This document shows positions 1 to 64,000 of a stretch of 64,000 nt of DNA, one piece after another. Position 1 is the first letter of the stretch. Each line of letters opens with the position of its first letter. The position numbers and the translations under genes were made by a program. The notes under the pieces were generated by a model, which ran no database searches, was not told the DNA's origin, and saw nothing but the letters and a program-made list of their open reading frames with translations. This stretch comes from Amphiura filiformis. Taxonomy: Eukaryota; Echinodermata; Ophiuroidea; Amphilepidida; Amphiuridae. The DNA lies in contig NC_092637.1 of assembly GCF_039555335.1 (NCBI RefSeq), positions 39,768,526 through 39,832,525 on the forward strand, written 5' to 3'.

Positions 1-54008
<54,008 letters not shown>

Positions 54009-54159
54009 GCAGTGGTGCTATAAGACGCCGGGCCTTATCAATGACGCACATTGGATCTCATGACCTTAATGAGACAACCCATTCTAGGAAAAATGTCATA
54101 TATGTAGTCAACTGACAACTTGTCACTTTCGTTTATATTAGGGGTTGTGCAATAATTAT

Positions 54160-54545
54160 GAGCCCTGATGGGAGGCTAAAATGGGAGGGGGGATTTTCGG
54201 CGAGCCAAAAGAGGGGGGCAAGCAATTTTGGAAAGCCGATAGGGGAAAAGTGATTTTTTTTGCCACATGGGGGCATTCATGGGGCGCTTTAAAACAAAAA
54301 CGCTCCTAGGAAAACAGTACGGAAACGCTTAAATATGGAAATGTTCCTGCTCGCTGTGCTCGCAACAGGTACCTAGATCATTTTAGGTTTGCAAATTGGG
54401 AGCGCAAAAATTTGGCATGTGCAAAAGGGGGCCAAAGATTTCTTGGCAGGCCGAGAAGGGGAAAGAGATTTTGGCGGGCCGAGAGGTGGGCAAGCGATTT
54501 TTGGCGAGCCGTTTGGAAATTGGGGGGGGCTCATAATTATTGCAT
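54160..54545. repeat. Low-complexity repeat in the 3' flank of gene 1
   Basis: Imperfect copies of GGCGAGCCGAAAGGGGGCAAGCGATTTT-type units lie at about 54185-54260 and 54415-54535. They are enclosed by inverted GCAATAATTATGAGCCC / GGGCTCATAATTATTGC. This is probably another foldback element, possibly within the 3' UTR. Confidence 0.6.
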
Positions 54546-54649
54546 AGTTTCTTAGCCAGTATTATCATTATATATTATATGTAAGTAGGGTAATATATTA
54601 TTCAGAATGTAATTAAAATTTCGTATGAGCTTTAAATTAATTAATTTCT

Positions 54650-54655
54650 AATAAA
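54650..54655 (+). terminator. Possible poly(A) signal of gene 1
   Basis: An AATAAA hexamer about 640 nt after the stop codon. It competes with the one at 55677. Confidence 0.3.
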
Positions 54656-54789
54656 AAAAGACTGTGCTGGTTTGTATTTTTCATGTCTGATTGAATTTAT
54701 TTCTATAGACCGCACTGGTAAAAGAAGCTGGTCTGTATTGTATAATAATAATATATACATGGTTCTTTTAAGGCTTCAAAATCTTCCGG

Positions 54790-55203
54790 GGAACTCTGAG
54801 CGAGCAAAGAACACGAAAATGACAAACAAACAAAAGAGCAATTAATTTTGTGAATCTGGAAAAGCTTGACGAAAGAGATGTGTTTTAAGAAAGTGTGGGG
54901 ATGTTACGAAGGTTGTTTGGAAGACTTGTAAACAGTTGGAGCATCAAAATGAAATGAGCTTTCACCGGCTGATTTGAGGTTAACGTGAGGAGTTATGAGT
55001 AATTTGTCAGAGGGTGACCGAAGGGAGCGGGAAGGTGGATAAGTATAAAGCACAGATAACGGGTATGGTGGTAAGGTGACATCGAATTGACGAAAAGCCA
55101 GAACAGCAAGTTTAAATTGGATGCGCAATTTGACGGGCATCCATTGAAGCTCAATGAGGATTGGTGTAATATGCTCATGCTTTCTTTTCTTGACAATGTG
55201 CAT
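54790..55203 (-). mobile_element. LINE reverse transcriptase C-terminus, degenerate
   Basis: On the minus strand 54904-55203 reads HITPILIELQWMPVKLRIQF, then [30 protein letters not shown] and FHFDAP. This matches the typical C-terminal pattern of CR1/Jockey-like reverse transcriptases (LHWLPV-R--YK, RSLRSS). Beyond a frameshift it continues LPNNLRNIPTL and THLFRQAF. Only the 3' end remains and it is not functional. Confidence 0.7.
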
Positions 55204-55676
55204 TCATTTCTGTATCTTCAACACATTTTGAAGGTGTTAGGTTTGTCTGAACATATTTTAGGAAGATCGGACACACACGCTTGTGCTAGTAGGGGTGTGA
55301 GAGGGTGTGTGTTGGATGGGTGTGCTGGTGGTGGGGTGTGTTGGGGTGTGTTTGCTTTACTAGTCTTACGTACCTGATATAATGAAAGTTAGTGGTCTAC
55401 ATGTGGCTGTGTAGGGTGGAGTGTTTTTCGGTGCATGTGCGGGGGGTGGGTGTGTGTGTGTTTCATAATTGCAGTCATTTAACAAGATAAAACAGAAATA
55501 TTATCAAAATATATATAAATAATGAAAGTATTTTGAATACAATCTACATTTTGACAAACATCTTAGCCATGTCATTAGTATAGGAAATGTATATGTTTAT
55601 ATTTTTTACCCTTGTAAATATTTTGTGTAATGTTTTCTCTACTATAATAGTTTATTGATTTGTGTTTGTTCTTTGA

Positions 55677-55682
55677 AATAAA
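55677..55682 (+). terminator. Likely poly(A) signal of gene 1
   Basis: AATAAA in the context TTTGAAATAAAGTTGTCC, preceded by a T-rich stretch, about 1.67 kb after the stop codon and before the next gene. No transcript evidence is available here. Confidence 0.4.
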
Positions 55683-56746
55683 GTTGTCCTTAAAGGGTCG
55701 AAAGAAAGAAATGTAATAAAATAAGACAGCAGTGACAAATTATTTACGTTACGTTTATCAGTTGACCGTTTACAAGGTTAATGCACTTTGCATATTCAAG
55801 CACGGGTGTAACCACTACTTCAAACCAACACTTTTCTTATTAACCTTATCAAAAGTTCTTTCTTTCAAATGATCTGGAATTGTTTGTATAGTTGTAACAA
55901 TCGTAATAAAGAATAGTTTGCAGAACAGTAAGACAGATTATTGTCCATTGAGCACCGTTAACTTTGACAGTTTCACTGTCTTACCTGCACCTAGTTTTAA
56001 CTTAAAAGCTTAAAAGCGTGAATGTGTGAAAACATTGTCCCAGAATATTGTCTAGTATAAAGAAGACATAATGATGTCTTCCCATTTTTTCATTGATGTG
56101 CTGATGCTGAAATAAATATCAGTTGTCCGCTTGGGTGATTCTTCTTCACTAAACTGTCCTTTGTCTTGTCTTCGGGTAAAGGAAGTTTAATTAAGTTGTC
56201 TAATAATAGAAATGGTACTTAAAGGGACATTTAGTGATCCACAGCGTTATCCTCCCTTCACCGACCCACTTTTCTCAATAAATTTCAGATTTCTATACCC
56301 CAGGAAACCTCTGGCTGCATAATGTTTGCGTTAAAAAAATTGTTGCAGATTCATTCGCTTGGCAAAACTATCATACAATTTGTATTTACGTTCGAAATTA
56401 CTACACAGTCGTCTATGGAGCAGTCAATACACATAAGCATGCCTAACCCAAACGCAAAATCGGAACCAACTGAAATTTTGAGGATAAGCTTTTTTCGTGG
56501 ATATCTACTGAAAAATATCAGAAAAAGAGGATACTAGAATCACAAAATACTCCTTTAATTGCTAGCACACAAACACACTGACATGAAACCTTGTACTTGA
56601 GTAGTAGAGCGCAAAAGAAGAACAATTCAATAGCATGACCTTTTCATTTGCTTGGGTGCACAGCAAACAAAGCTTAATTTGCATTAATATAAGTCTAACA
56701 ACGACACGGTCGAAATTTGGCGGGAAATAATCATTAGTTGCCTTAA

Positions 56747-57071
56747 GGGGGTACTACACCCCTGGTCAATTTTGCATTTTTCTCAAAAATTATAGCGCAT
56801 TAGTGATATTATAGGGGCAAGGACTACAACTACTGCACTGAAAATTCAGCAACTCAAGGCAAGTAGTTATTGATTTATTGATCAAATATTGGTTTCCCTC
56901 ATTTTTTACTGTAACTCCACAACTGTTGTCTGTGCTGAAATAAAAATTTCCAGTGCAGTAGTTGTAGTCCTTGCCCCGATAATATAAATATATTACTTGT
57001 CACCAATGCGCTATAATTTTTGAGAAAAATGCAAAAATAAGCACAAAATTGGGCAGGGGTGTAGTACCCTC
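56747..57071. mobile_element. TTAA-flanked MITE, copy 2
   Basis: Same family as 43525-43869: GGGGGTACTACACCCCTGG with mirrored GGGGTGTAGTACCC, and TTAA on both sides. The host sequence TTTGGCGGGAAATAAT occurs on both sides (about 56716 and 57076). Confidence 0.75.
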
Positions 57072-59778
57072 TTAATTTGGCGGGAAATAATCCCGCCACA
57101 ATGATAAAGTAACCTTTTCAACAAAACAGTGATGCCTCTGGTAAGACGACTTACCATTCCAATTAAGTACTCGTTTCTCAATGACAAGATCATTGATTGC
57201 GGGAAGGATTTCAAGTCCATGTTCCGCACTATAAATCAATTTCTTCAGAAGAAAAAAAACCGTAAAAGGTACCGGGCCATGACTTTGCAACATATTTAAC
57301 AACCGAAATACATAAATAAGGGACAATTTCAATTGTGACAATGATGAAACCTCTTTTAGCTGTGTTGTCATCAATCTCTTGCTCCTGTGAAACATTTGCT
57401 ATGATCAATGAAGATGGTAATTTCCAAAGCACCCAGTCCGACCTGCATTCTCGATCATCTGCCCGCGTGGATGGTGAAGTCCTCATTCATGGCCGAAATT
57501 GTCAACTGATCGCTCAGTACTGGTATCGTTTCAAATGCCCTTAAGGTTAGCAACTATTTAAAAGTTGCGATTTGGTAGATTATTACATTGATCATTAATA
57601 TTCATTGCGAGTGCGAGTGTGTAGAAGAGTGCGAGTGTGTAGAAGAATTCAAATATTACATATATACTTTTGTAGGTCCTGTGGTTCTTGAATTATGTTG
57701 TATAGAGGGCTGAAACAACAACACTTTTGTAAAACGTACATTACTCATTAACACATGACAATAAAGCAAACAAGTTTTCAAAGTATATGATTTGTAGAAT
57801 GAACTTTTGCAAAACATCAAAGTGTTATTTTTCAATATACTAAGTACTCATTTAGATCATGAAAATCGATAAATACATCGTGTACCCATACATTGACATG
57901 TTGCTGTATTACACCTGTCACACGTAATAATACATGATACAATGTATTACGGTTGTCAATGTAGAAATATTAGAGCGTTCATTTCCAAAAGAGGCCAAAT
58001 ACAATGGCTGTTTTGTGTAAAAAATATAATATCCGTTAATTTTAAGCACAGCCATGTGAAATATACTGAAAATTAATGGTAACGGTAATTAAACCCTATT
58101 AAACTTGTTATATCAACATTCTAATTTTTACATAAAGTGGTCATTGGAAACAAACTATATATTGTTACCTGACAAAACTATATATCACAAAGTTCATGTC
58201 ATTCTGTTTGTGCTGGTGTATTGAGTGAAATCACTTTGGTGCGAAATCACATGGGTACAATATTGTGACGTAATTTCTATTTTCGTATATATTAAACCAT
58301 TAAACCAAGGGAAAGTTTTGACAAGCTCAATAATATCCGGAATAATTTAAGGAACATATTTCATGGAAATATATTTACAGGTCTACATACTCAAAATCGT
58401 TTTATGCACATACTCTGCTAGCAGTAGAAAAGGCAGAACTGGTGCATAATTACCGGGGCAGGCAGCAAAGGTAAGATTATTTGTGGTTGATTATCTGGTC
58501 CGTACACAGAACTTGCAATTGCCGAATTCTGCACCTATAGACGTATACCTATTGAGCACAGCAGCAGTTCCTACATGTATGGGTCGTCCTAACTAGACTC
58601 CATTTGGGGGTAGCGATAATGAAGCATTATGGTAAAAGTAAGTTATGACATGTGACACATTATTCTGAAAATGGGGTTGCCTTCCGACATGATTAAAATG
58701 TCATATCACCCTATACCATGTATACCGCAAAGCACTATGAAGCTATAATACGGGGCTGCAAATAGCTTCTGAGGCCAGATGAATCCTCAATAAATATTTT
58801 ATCTTAAAAACCAAAATGTTAAAACCATGTCTACCCTCTCTGAGGTGTATTAGATCCATGTCAAATTTGACCAGTGCCTAATTTTTGTCCCGGAGTGACA
58901 ATTTGACCAAGGTCAAAATACACTCAGTATCACGGTGCTTCTCCTATCCCACGTTTGTAAAAATTGCCTGAAGCATGGATTACGTGTGTGAGGAAGATAC
59001 TGGTCAGAGGTAAAATGAATCTCTTGTACATAGTTTTTTCAAATAGCTGCTTGATTTAATAATCAGGAAAGTGCGTCCTGTGTGGAGGGATGTAAAGGAG
59101 ACCTCCCAGCATCTGGTAGTATGTAACAAGACATATCATTGGTCCTACTGCTTTGACATTGACAGACAACACAATTATGGTTATGGGCAGTTCGTTGGAT
59201 CTTGAGATCTGATCCGAATTAATGCAGTACTTATCCCAAGACAACAAACATTTTTACCATTTAAACTTTTTTGTTTTCAGTGCTCATGTTGAGTGACCTC
59301 CCTGGTCCACACGGCCTTATCTTCAGTAGATAATTTGTCTACCAAGCATAATGATATTTGTGATTGTTTAAATTGATAAAAAAAATCTTAGTACATGTAA
59401 GAAATATGTAGGTTAAATGACTATTTCAAGGGGCAAAATTTCACGAAAATTCGCAGACTTAGGCTACTGATTATGAGATGGACGAATGTGTGGTGACTTA
59501 TATACCCAGTTGTTTCCGTAATTAGACTGGACTAAATCATCATTTTATACTTGATATTGAACGTGCTTTCTAATTCTTTTTGACGTCAACAATTCGGCTT
59601 AGAATGTGCGTTAACCGTGTTAACCATTATCACTAACAAATAAACAAGGGCCTTATGTGATTCTGACATACTATAATTATAGTCTTTGGTGTTTTTCACC
59701 GTCTGGATGCTCACATTAATCTATTTGTAAATAATTGTTGTCTTTAGGTACATGTAACTACGTGTTGTAAGTATCAGC
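57072..59778. other. Intergenic region upstream of gene 2
   Basis: No exon with domain support was found. Minus-strand frames at 57072-57486 are short and overlapping and match nothing I know. A TTGTCTTTAG just before 59750 could be the acceptor of a 5' UTR intron, leaving a short untranslated lead before the ATG. No convincing TATA box is visible. Confidence 0.4.
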
Positions 59779-59854
59779 ATGATGGCAGGCTCGTTTGGAG
59801 CTGTAACCGTGTTGATATTGTCGTTATTATACATCGTGGAAATTGACTCCCAAG
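59779..59854 (+). CDS. Gene 2 exon 1, signal peptide
   Basis: MMAGSFGAVTVLILSLLYIV followed by EIDSQ, then CAAG|GTAGGC in phase 1. A hydrophobic core of about 13 residues sits after a short N-terminus, as expected for a cleavable signal sequence. Two adjacent ATGs open the frame and either could start it. The phase-1 donor fits the B exon. Confidence 0.75.
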
Positions 59855-62800
59855 GTAGGCATAGTAGCTTGTATAATTCATGACATGATTTGCGACAGGG
59901 ATCCAGAAGATAATTGTCGTGACAGTTCCGATGAGACAAATAATAATGTAAGATGGGTTTTACATAAAGTGTGACGTTGTAATATCAAATATGAAAACCG
60001 CGATATCATTTTAATACAATTTGAATATCCAAAATAATATACTTGTTGTCAGCCTTTTGATCTATTTCAACATTTTTGATTAATTAGGTCCAACCGCAAC
60101 AGTGACCGGTAGTGGACCAGCGGTTACCACAAAACCGTCCACTACGACAGGGCAAAGTAGTGTTGTCATGTTTTGCGGTCAAGTTCTTACTATATTGCGC
60201 ATAAAAAGTATTTTGAATCAGTAGGTCTTGACCACCCATAGTGGGTAGGAGAACATGAAAACTAATATGAGATACTGTATTAGGATCACATATTAAGTAT
60301 CATGTGAGAGTATACTCTTGTACTCCAGAAGACAGGATCACATATTAAATGTGCGACACTATGGAATATAAAAAGCAGGATATGGGTATGTTAAAAATTG
60401 AAATGAGGTATGGGGCTGGCTGGGGGGTGGCTACAGGGCGTTATCTCAAGGACAATATTGTTCAAGGTTGCGCCGCAGGCTTACAAAGAAACAATATTGT
60501 TCAAGGTTGCGCCGCAGGCTTACAAAGAAACAATAGCAATCAAGCTTAAACTTTAAATTAGCACCCGATAGAGGGCAGGGCCTGAAGAATGAGGGAAATT
60601 ATGGGGTAAATATTTAACGGAATAAACTGCATAATCATATTATTTAGATTTATTCCGTTAAAAATCTTATTTTAACTTATCAAATTACTAGTTTTTATAT
60701 TCCATAGTGTCGCACATTTAATATGTGATCCTGTCTTCTGGAGTACAAGAGTATACTCTCACATGATACTTAATATATGATCCTAATACAGTATCTCATA
60801 TTAGTTTTCATGTTCTCCTACCCACTATGGGTGTCTTGACGATATAGAAACAACAAAAAAACATTATGCGGACGCTACTTTTGGGTTAAGACGATATTTT
60901 GGGTTTCGGCACCAGACTATTCCGGGAGTTACTAACACCTAATACCTTGCTCCTACTGTCTGTCCAATTAACTTAGATACCCAGTTTTTGTTACTTATTT
61001 GAAAAAATATCCACTTTCAAAGAAAGTCATGAAAGAAAAGTGTTAACCTTTGCTGAGACCTAACGGGATTTTTGTGTTTCCAAAGCATTGAGTGAGAGTT
61101 TACCTGAAATTCTATTGAATTTTCTCAACACTTTAAAAATAATCCGGTAGAAGTTGGGTACCATTATTTTGGAAGGTCTTATTATACGGATTTGTAGGTA
61201 TGGTGATTTTGGATAGTGAATGGATGAATAGTAAATTAATTATACTCCTCACCAAAAACATTTGTTCAATATAATAATTCAGTTAATAAAATGCAGACAG
61301 TGTTTGTTATTGGCATATTTATTCTTAGTGTATTAACTCAGCCAATTACAACAATTCGGCGCTGTATTTGAATCTTCTTGTGGCTTAGCCCAATTCTGTA
61401 ATAAGTACAAACTGTATGCCCTATGAATGCTATGATGTTATTGGTGAGGAGTATAATCCACAATACACTCCAGACGCATAGTAACTTGCCATATCATTTG
61501 TTATAATGCACCAACTGTGACACCTTTTGAGTTATTGGGAATGAGTAAAAGCATCTATTATTATATTGAATCGATGATAAGGAACAAAGAAAAATGGGTG
61601 GTATCACTGACCAATATGCATGATTACTATGTTCAAACACCCCTTATTGTAAATAGATTATCCCATCAAGTTTCAAGTCATTAGGAATATTCGCCTGGAC
61701 CCAGATATCTTGCTGTAAATCGGTCACAATTCAGAATTGAATAAAAGTAGACATCGCTTTACTAAAAATTTCTGTTAGGTCTGACAGTGTTTAGCAACTT
61801 TTCTTTCATGACTTTTTGCCAAAGTGAAAACTTTTAAGTGAAAACGTTTTGTATTTAAAAATACAAAACGTTTTCGACATCATTCGCAAAAGGTTATAAA
61901 AGGTTGTCAGAAAACGTTTAAATGTCGGGTTATATAAAGGGTATATTAAGAGTATAAAACGTTTTCATAACCTTTTTTTGGATAATCTACTGTTCAGCAA
62001 ACAAAAATGTTTTACAGAAAACGTTTAAATGTCGGGTTATATAAAGGGTATAAAAACGTTTTAATAACATTCCAAAAACATTCTTGAAAACTTGATACAA
62101 AACATTCTAAACAGAATGTTATTTTGGGGTTGAAAAAATATTTTGCGAAAAATGTTTGCCCAAAATATTTTCAATAACGTTTTAAAAACGTTTCATGACC
62201 TTTATATAACCCGACATTTAAATGTTATTAAAAGGTTTTGAAAAAAAAACATTTTAAAAACATTTCTGTGTTTGCTGGGTTCAAATATTTTAACATAATG
62301 TTATTTAAGTATTGACACAATATTTGGCAAAAATGTTTGCAATTTTTTGAAAACATTTAAATAATTATATTGTTGTAGTGTGTTTTCATACAAAACGTTT
62401 TAAAACGTTATCATGACCTTTATATAACCCGACATTTTAATGTTATTAAAACGTTTTTGCCGAAACCAAAAGCCATATAACTAATTTAAAATGTTTTTAA
62501 AACGTTTTTGTGTTTGCTGTATGTATTTGATCTATATTTGCATACTTTTTTGATAGTTAATGTAACCCGGCCAGAATCCGCTTCAGTTGAATCCAATACA
62601 GAAGATAGGGTTACCCAGCCGAAATCTACCGCTACAGCCAGTACAAATACAGGAAACAGGGTAACTCAGCTGCCTGCTACAGCCAGTACAATTACAGAAA
62701 ACAGTGTAACTCAGCTGACCGCTCCAGCCAGTACAAATACAGGAAACAGGGTAACTCAGCTGCCTGCTACAGCCAGTACAATTACAGAAAACAGTGTAAC

Positions 62801-63858
62801 TCAGCTGACCGCTCCAGCCAGTACAAATACAGGAAACAGGGTAACTCAGCTGCCCGCTACAGCCAGTACAATTACAGAAAACAGTGTAACTCAGCTGACC
62901 GCTACAGCCAGTACAAATACAGGAAACAGGGTAACTCAGCTGTCCGCTACAGCCAGTACAATTACAGGAAACAGGGTAACTCAGCTGACCGCTACAGCCA
63001 GTACAAATACAGGAAACAAGGTAACTCAGCTGCCCGCTACAGCCAGTACAATTACAGAAAACAGGGTAACTCAGCTGTCCGCTACAGCCAGTACAATTAC
63101 AGGAAACAGGGTAACTCAGCTGACCGCTACAGCCAGTACAAATACAGGAAACAGGGTAACTCAGCTGAAATCTACCACTACCATGACTACAGCCAGTCCA
63201 GTGGAATCCGATACAGAAGACAGGGTAACCCAGCTGAAAGCTACGACTACAGCCAGTCCAGTTGAATCAACTACAGAAGAAGAGGTAACACAGCTTGAAT
63301 CCACCGCTCCTAAAGCAACAACACGAGAAACAGTGACTGAAGGCTTTACCTCATCTGCATCAACGACGCAAGGTACATTCAGCCACTAGTACATGCTGTT
63401 TTGAAAATGTGACCCTGTGCATGAGATTTTTTACCTTCTTTTCTTTATAACGCCTGAAGTAAAACGAAGTTTGTTTCTGTAGGTGGCCTGAAAATTAAAA
63501 TGCGATATTTTATTTTTTATTCATTTTTAGAGCGATGATTTATAGTTACAAATATGCCTCAAATCACAAATATTTAATGTCATCAGTGCAGAATAGTTAA
63601 GATATGAAAATGTCAAGTTTTAGGAAAATTTTACAGGGGCCTATTGAATTTCATAGGATTTACTGACTTTCTATAGCTTGTAAAGCAAAATATACGATTA
63701 AAAATCTGTTTCAAATTGTTTCATTCATTTTTGCTTGAAATTTTCATTTTCAACTACAGGAGCAGCGGTAACACAGCCTCAATCCCCCACTCCTATCCTC
63801 CCTGCAACGACACGAGAAGTGACTCAAGGCTTGACCACATCTACATTAACAACGCAAG
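59779..63858 (+). CDS. Gene 2: head of a tandem paralogue of gene 1 (3' incomplete)
   Basis: The exons are 59779-59854 (signal peptide), 60088-60156 (B type), 62557-63372 (C1 type with minisatellite) and 63760-63858 (C2 type), all joined in phase 1. Order, phases, exon ends and some intron sequence match gene 1, so SRCR exons are expected beyond the window. The family-A cassettes of gene 1 are absent. About 352 codons are visible. It should be a secreted or surface mucin-headed receptor. Confidence 0.8.
60088..60156 (+). CDS. Gene 2 exon 2, mucin cassette B
   Basis: This 69-nt, 23-codon phase 1-1 exon encodes GPTATVTGSGPAVTTKPSTT plus TGQ. The acceptor is GATTAATTAG and the donor CAAA|GTAGTG. 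It aligns with gene 1 exons at 3525 and 4250 and with their following intron. Confidence 0.75.
60225..60842. mobile_element. Foldback element with about 150-bp inverted repeats in gene 2 intron
   Basis: CACCCATAGTGGGTAGGAGA and its mirror CTCCTACCCACTATGGGTG are the ends, with arms running through GTGAGAGTATACTCTTGTAC. TCTTGAC lies directly outside both ends, a likely 7-8 bp target duplication. The core contains a duplicated GGTTGCGCCGCAGGCTTACA unit related to 15480-15965. The 66-codon frame inside is not a gene. Confidence 0.75.
61785..62515. repeat. Clustered inverted repeats (AAAACGTTTT, TATATAACCCGACATT)
   Basis: Alternating copies of CGGGTTATATAAAGGG and its complement CCTTTATATAACCCGACATT lie at about 61925, 62033, 62200 and 62418, with many AAAACGTTTT-like palindromes. 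It may be nested foldback elements. It ends about 40 bp before the minisatellite exon. Confidence 0.6.
62557..63372 (+). CDS. Gene 2 exon 3, mucin exon with 45-bp in-frame minisatellite
   Basis: This 816-nt, 272-codon phase 1-1 exon begins VNVTRPESASVESNTEDRVT. It then has twelve 15-residue units of the form (P/T/S)A(T/P)AST(N/I)T(G/E)N(R/S/K)VTQL, and ends in diverged units TASPVESDTEDRVTQLK and TSSASTTQG. The early units alternate two types, giving a 90-bp higher-order period. The acceptor is TTTTTTGATAG and the donor CAAG|GTACAT. The composition predicts heavy O-glycosylation. Gene 1's counterpart is only 55 codons. Confidence 0.85.
63760..63858 (+). CDS. Gene 2 exon 4, mucin exon C2
   Basis: This 99-nt, 33-codon phase 1-1 exon reads GAAVTQPQSPTPILPATTRE, then VTQGLTTSTLTTQ. 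The acceptor is TTCAACTACAG and the donor CAAG|GTACAT. It is identical in length and position to gene 1 exon 11824-11922. By analogy the next exon, outside the window, should be an SRCR half. Confidence 0.78.
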
Positions 63859-64000
63859 GTACATAATGGTAGATTCAGACTTTGTAGTCTACACTAACCC
63901 AGGGACCGTGTATTAACTGGTATTTGGATGCAAGTCAAACATTTTGTTTAGAAAATGTTAATATTTAGGTATTCTTCAAACATAATATAAAAACAACATT

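Noticed and set aside
57072-57486. Two overlapping minus-strand frames of 85 and 107 codons.
   Set aside because: No domain, no splice support and no homologue I recognise; they may be decayed repeat or chance.

Overview
This is AT-rich animal DNA with GT-AG introns, many short inverted-repeat transposons and a short interstitial (CCCTAA)n tract. The gene content (scavenger receptor cysteine-rich [SRCR] domains joined to hyalin repeats [HYR]) points to a non-vertebrate deuterostome. An echinoderm is most likely; a hemichordate or cephalochordate cannot be excluded from this window. Most of the longer open frames in the window are intron noise. The real coding sequence lies in about 45 short exons, which I placed from domain signatures, splice sites and phase.

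Gene 1 (+ strand, 5' end cut off at base 1, stop codon at 54006-54008) encodes a mosaic type I membrane protein. From the N terminus: (i) Ser/Thr/Pro-rich mucin-like cassette exons at 1-4312, then 7083-7247 and 11824-11922; (ii) seven SRCR domains at 13504-35300, six of them split over two exons and one (32289-32618) uninterrupted; (iii) fifteen HYR domains at 35978-51840, one exon each; (iv) a transmembrane exon at 53164-53282; (v) a final exon encoding a short cytoplasmic tail with an acidic dileucine motif. Nearly every exon boundary is phase 1, as expected from exon shuffling. About 2,300-2,400 residues are encoded in the window. A surface pattern-recognition or adhesion role is inferred from the domains.

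Gene 2 (+ strand, from 59779, leaving the window at its 3' end) is a head-to-tail paralogue. It has a signal-peptide exon and then three mucin-like exons that match those of gene 1 in order, phase and flanking intron sequence. One of them carries an in-frame minisatellite of twelve 15-codon units.

Three points deserve most attention. First, a 197-nt SRCR half-exon is duplicated 52 nt apart (21121-21317 and 21370-21566) in phases that forbid using both copies, so the pair is predicted to be mutually exclusive. Second, a complete one-exon SRCR domain sits inside the intron that splits another SRCR domain. Third, the mucin end of gene 1 is an array of roughly 200-bp exon-intron cassettes, some intact and some decayed. 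HYR exons 1, 8, 9 and 12-15 and the transmembrane exon carry single-base frameshifts that thicken toward a 200-bp assembly gap (51501-51700). Splice sites survive, so consensus error looks likelier than pseudogenisation.

Introns and intergenic DNA are rich in repeats: a 1-kb palindromic minisatellite (4438-5510), a 2.3-kb palindrome (17617-19942), a 2.1-kb inverted-repeat element strewn with a GTTACCCACGAATCC motif (36345-38450), a mariner-like element nested in a TTAA-type MITE (12071-13355), and many smaller foldback elements.
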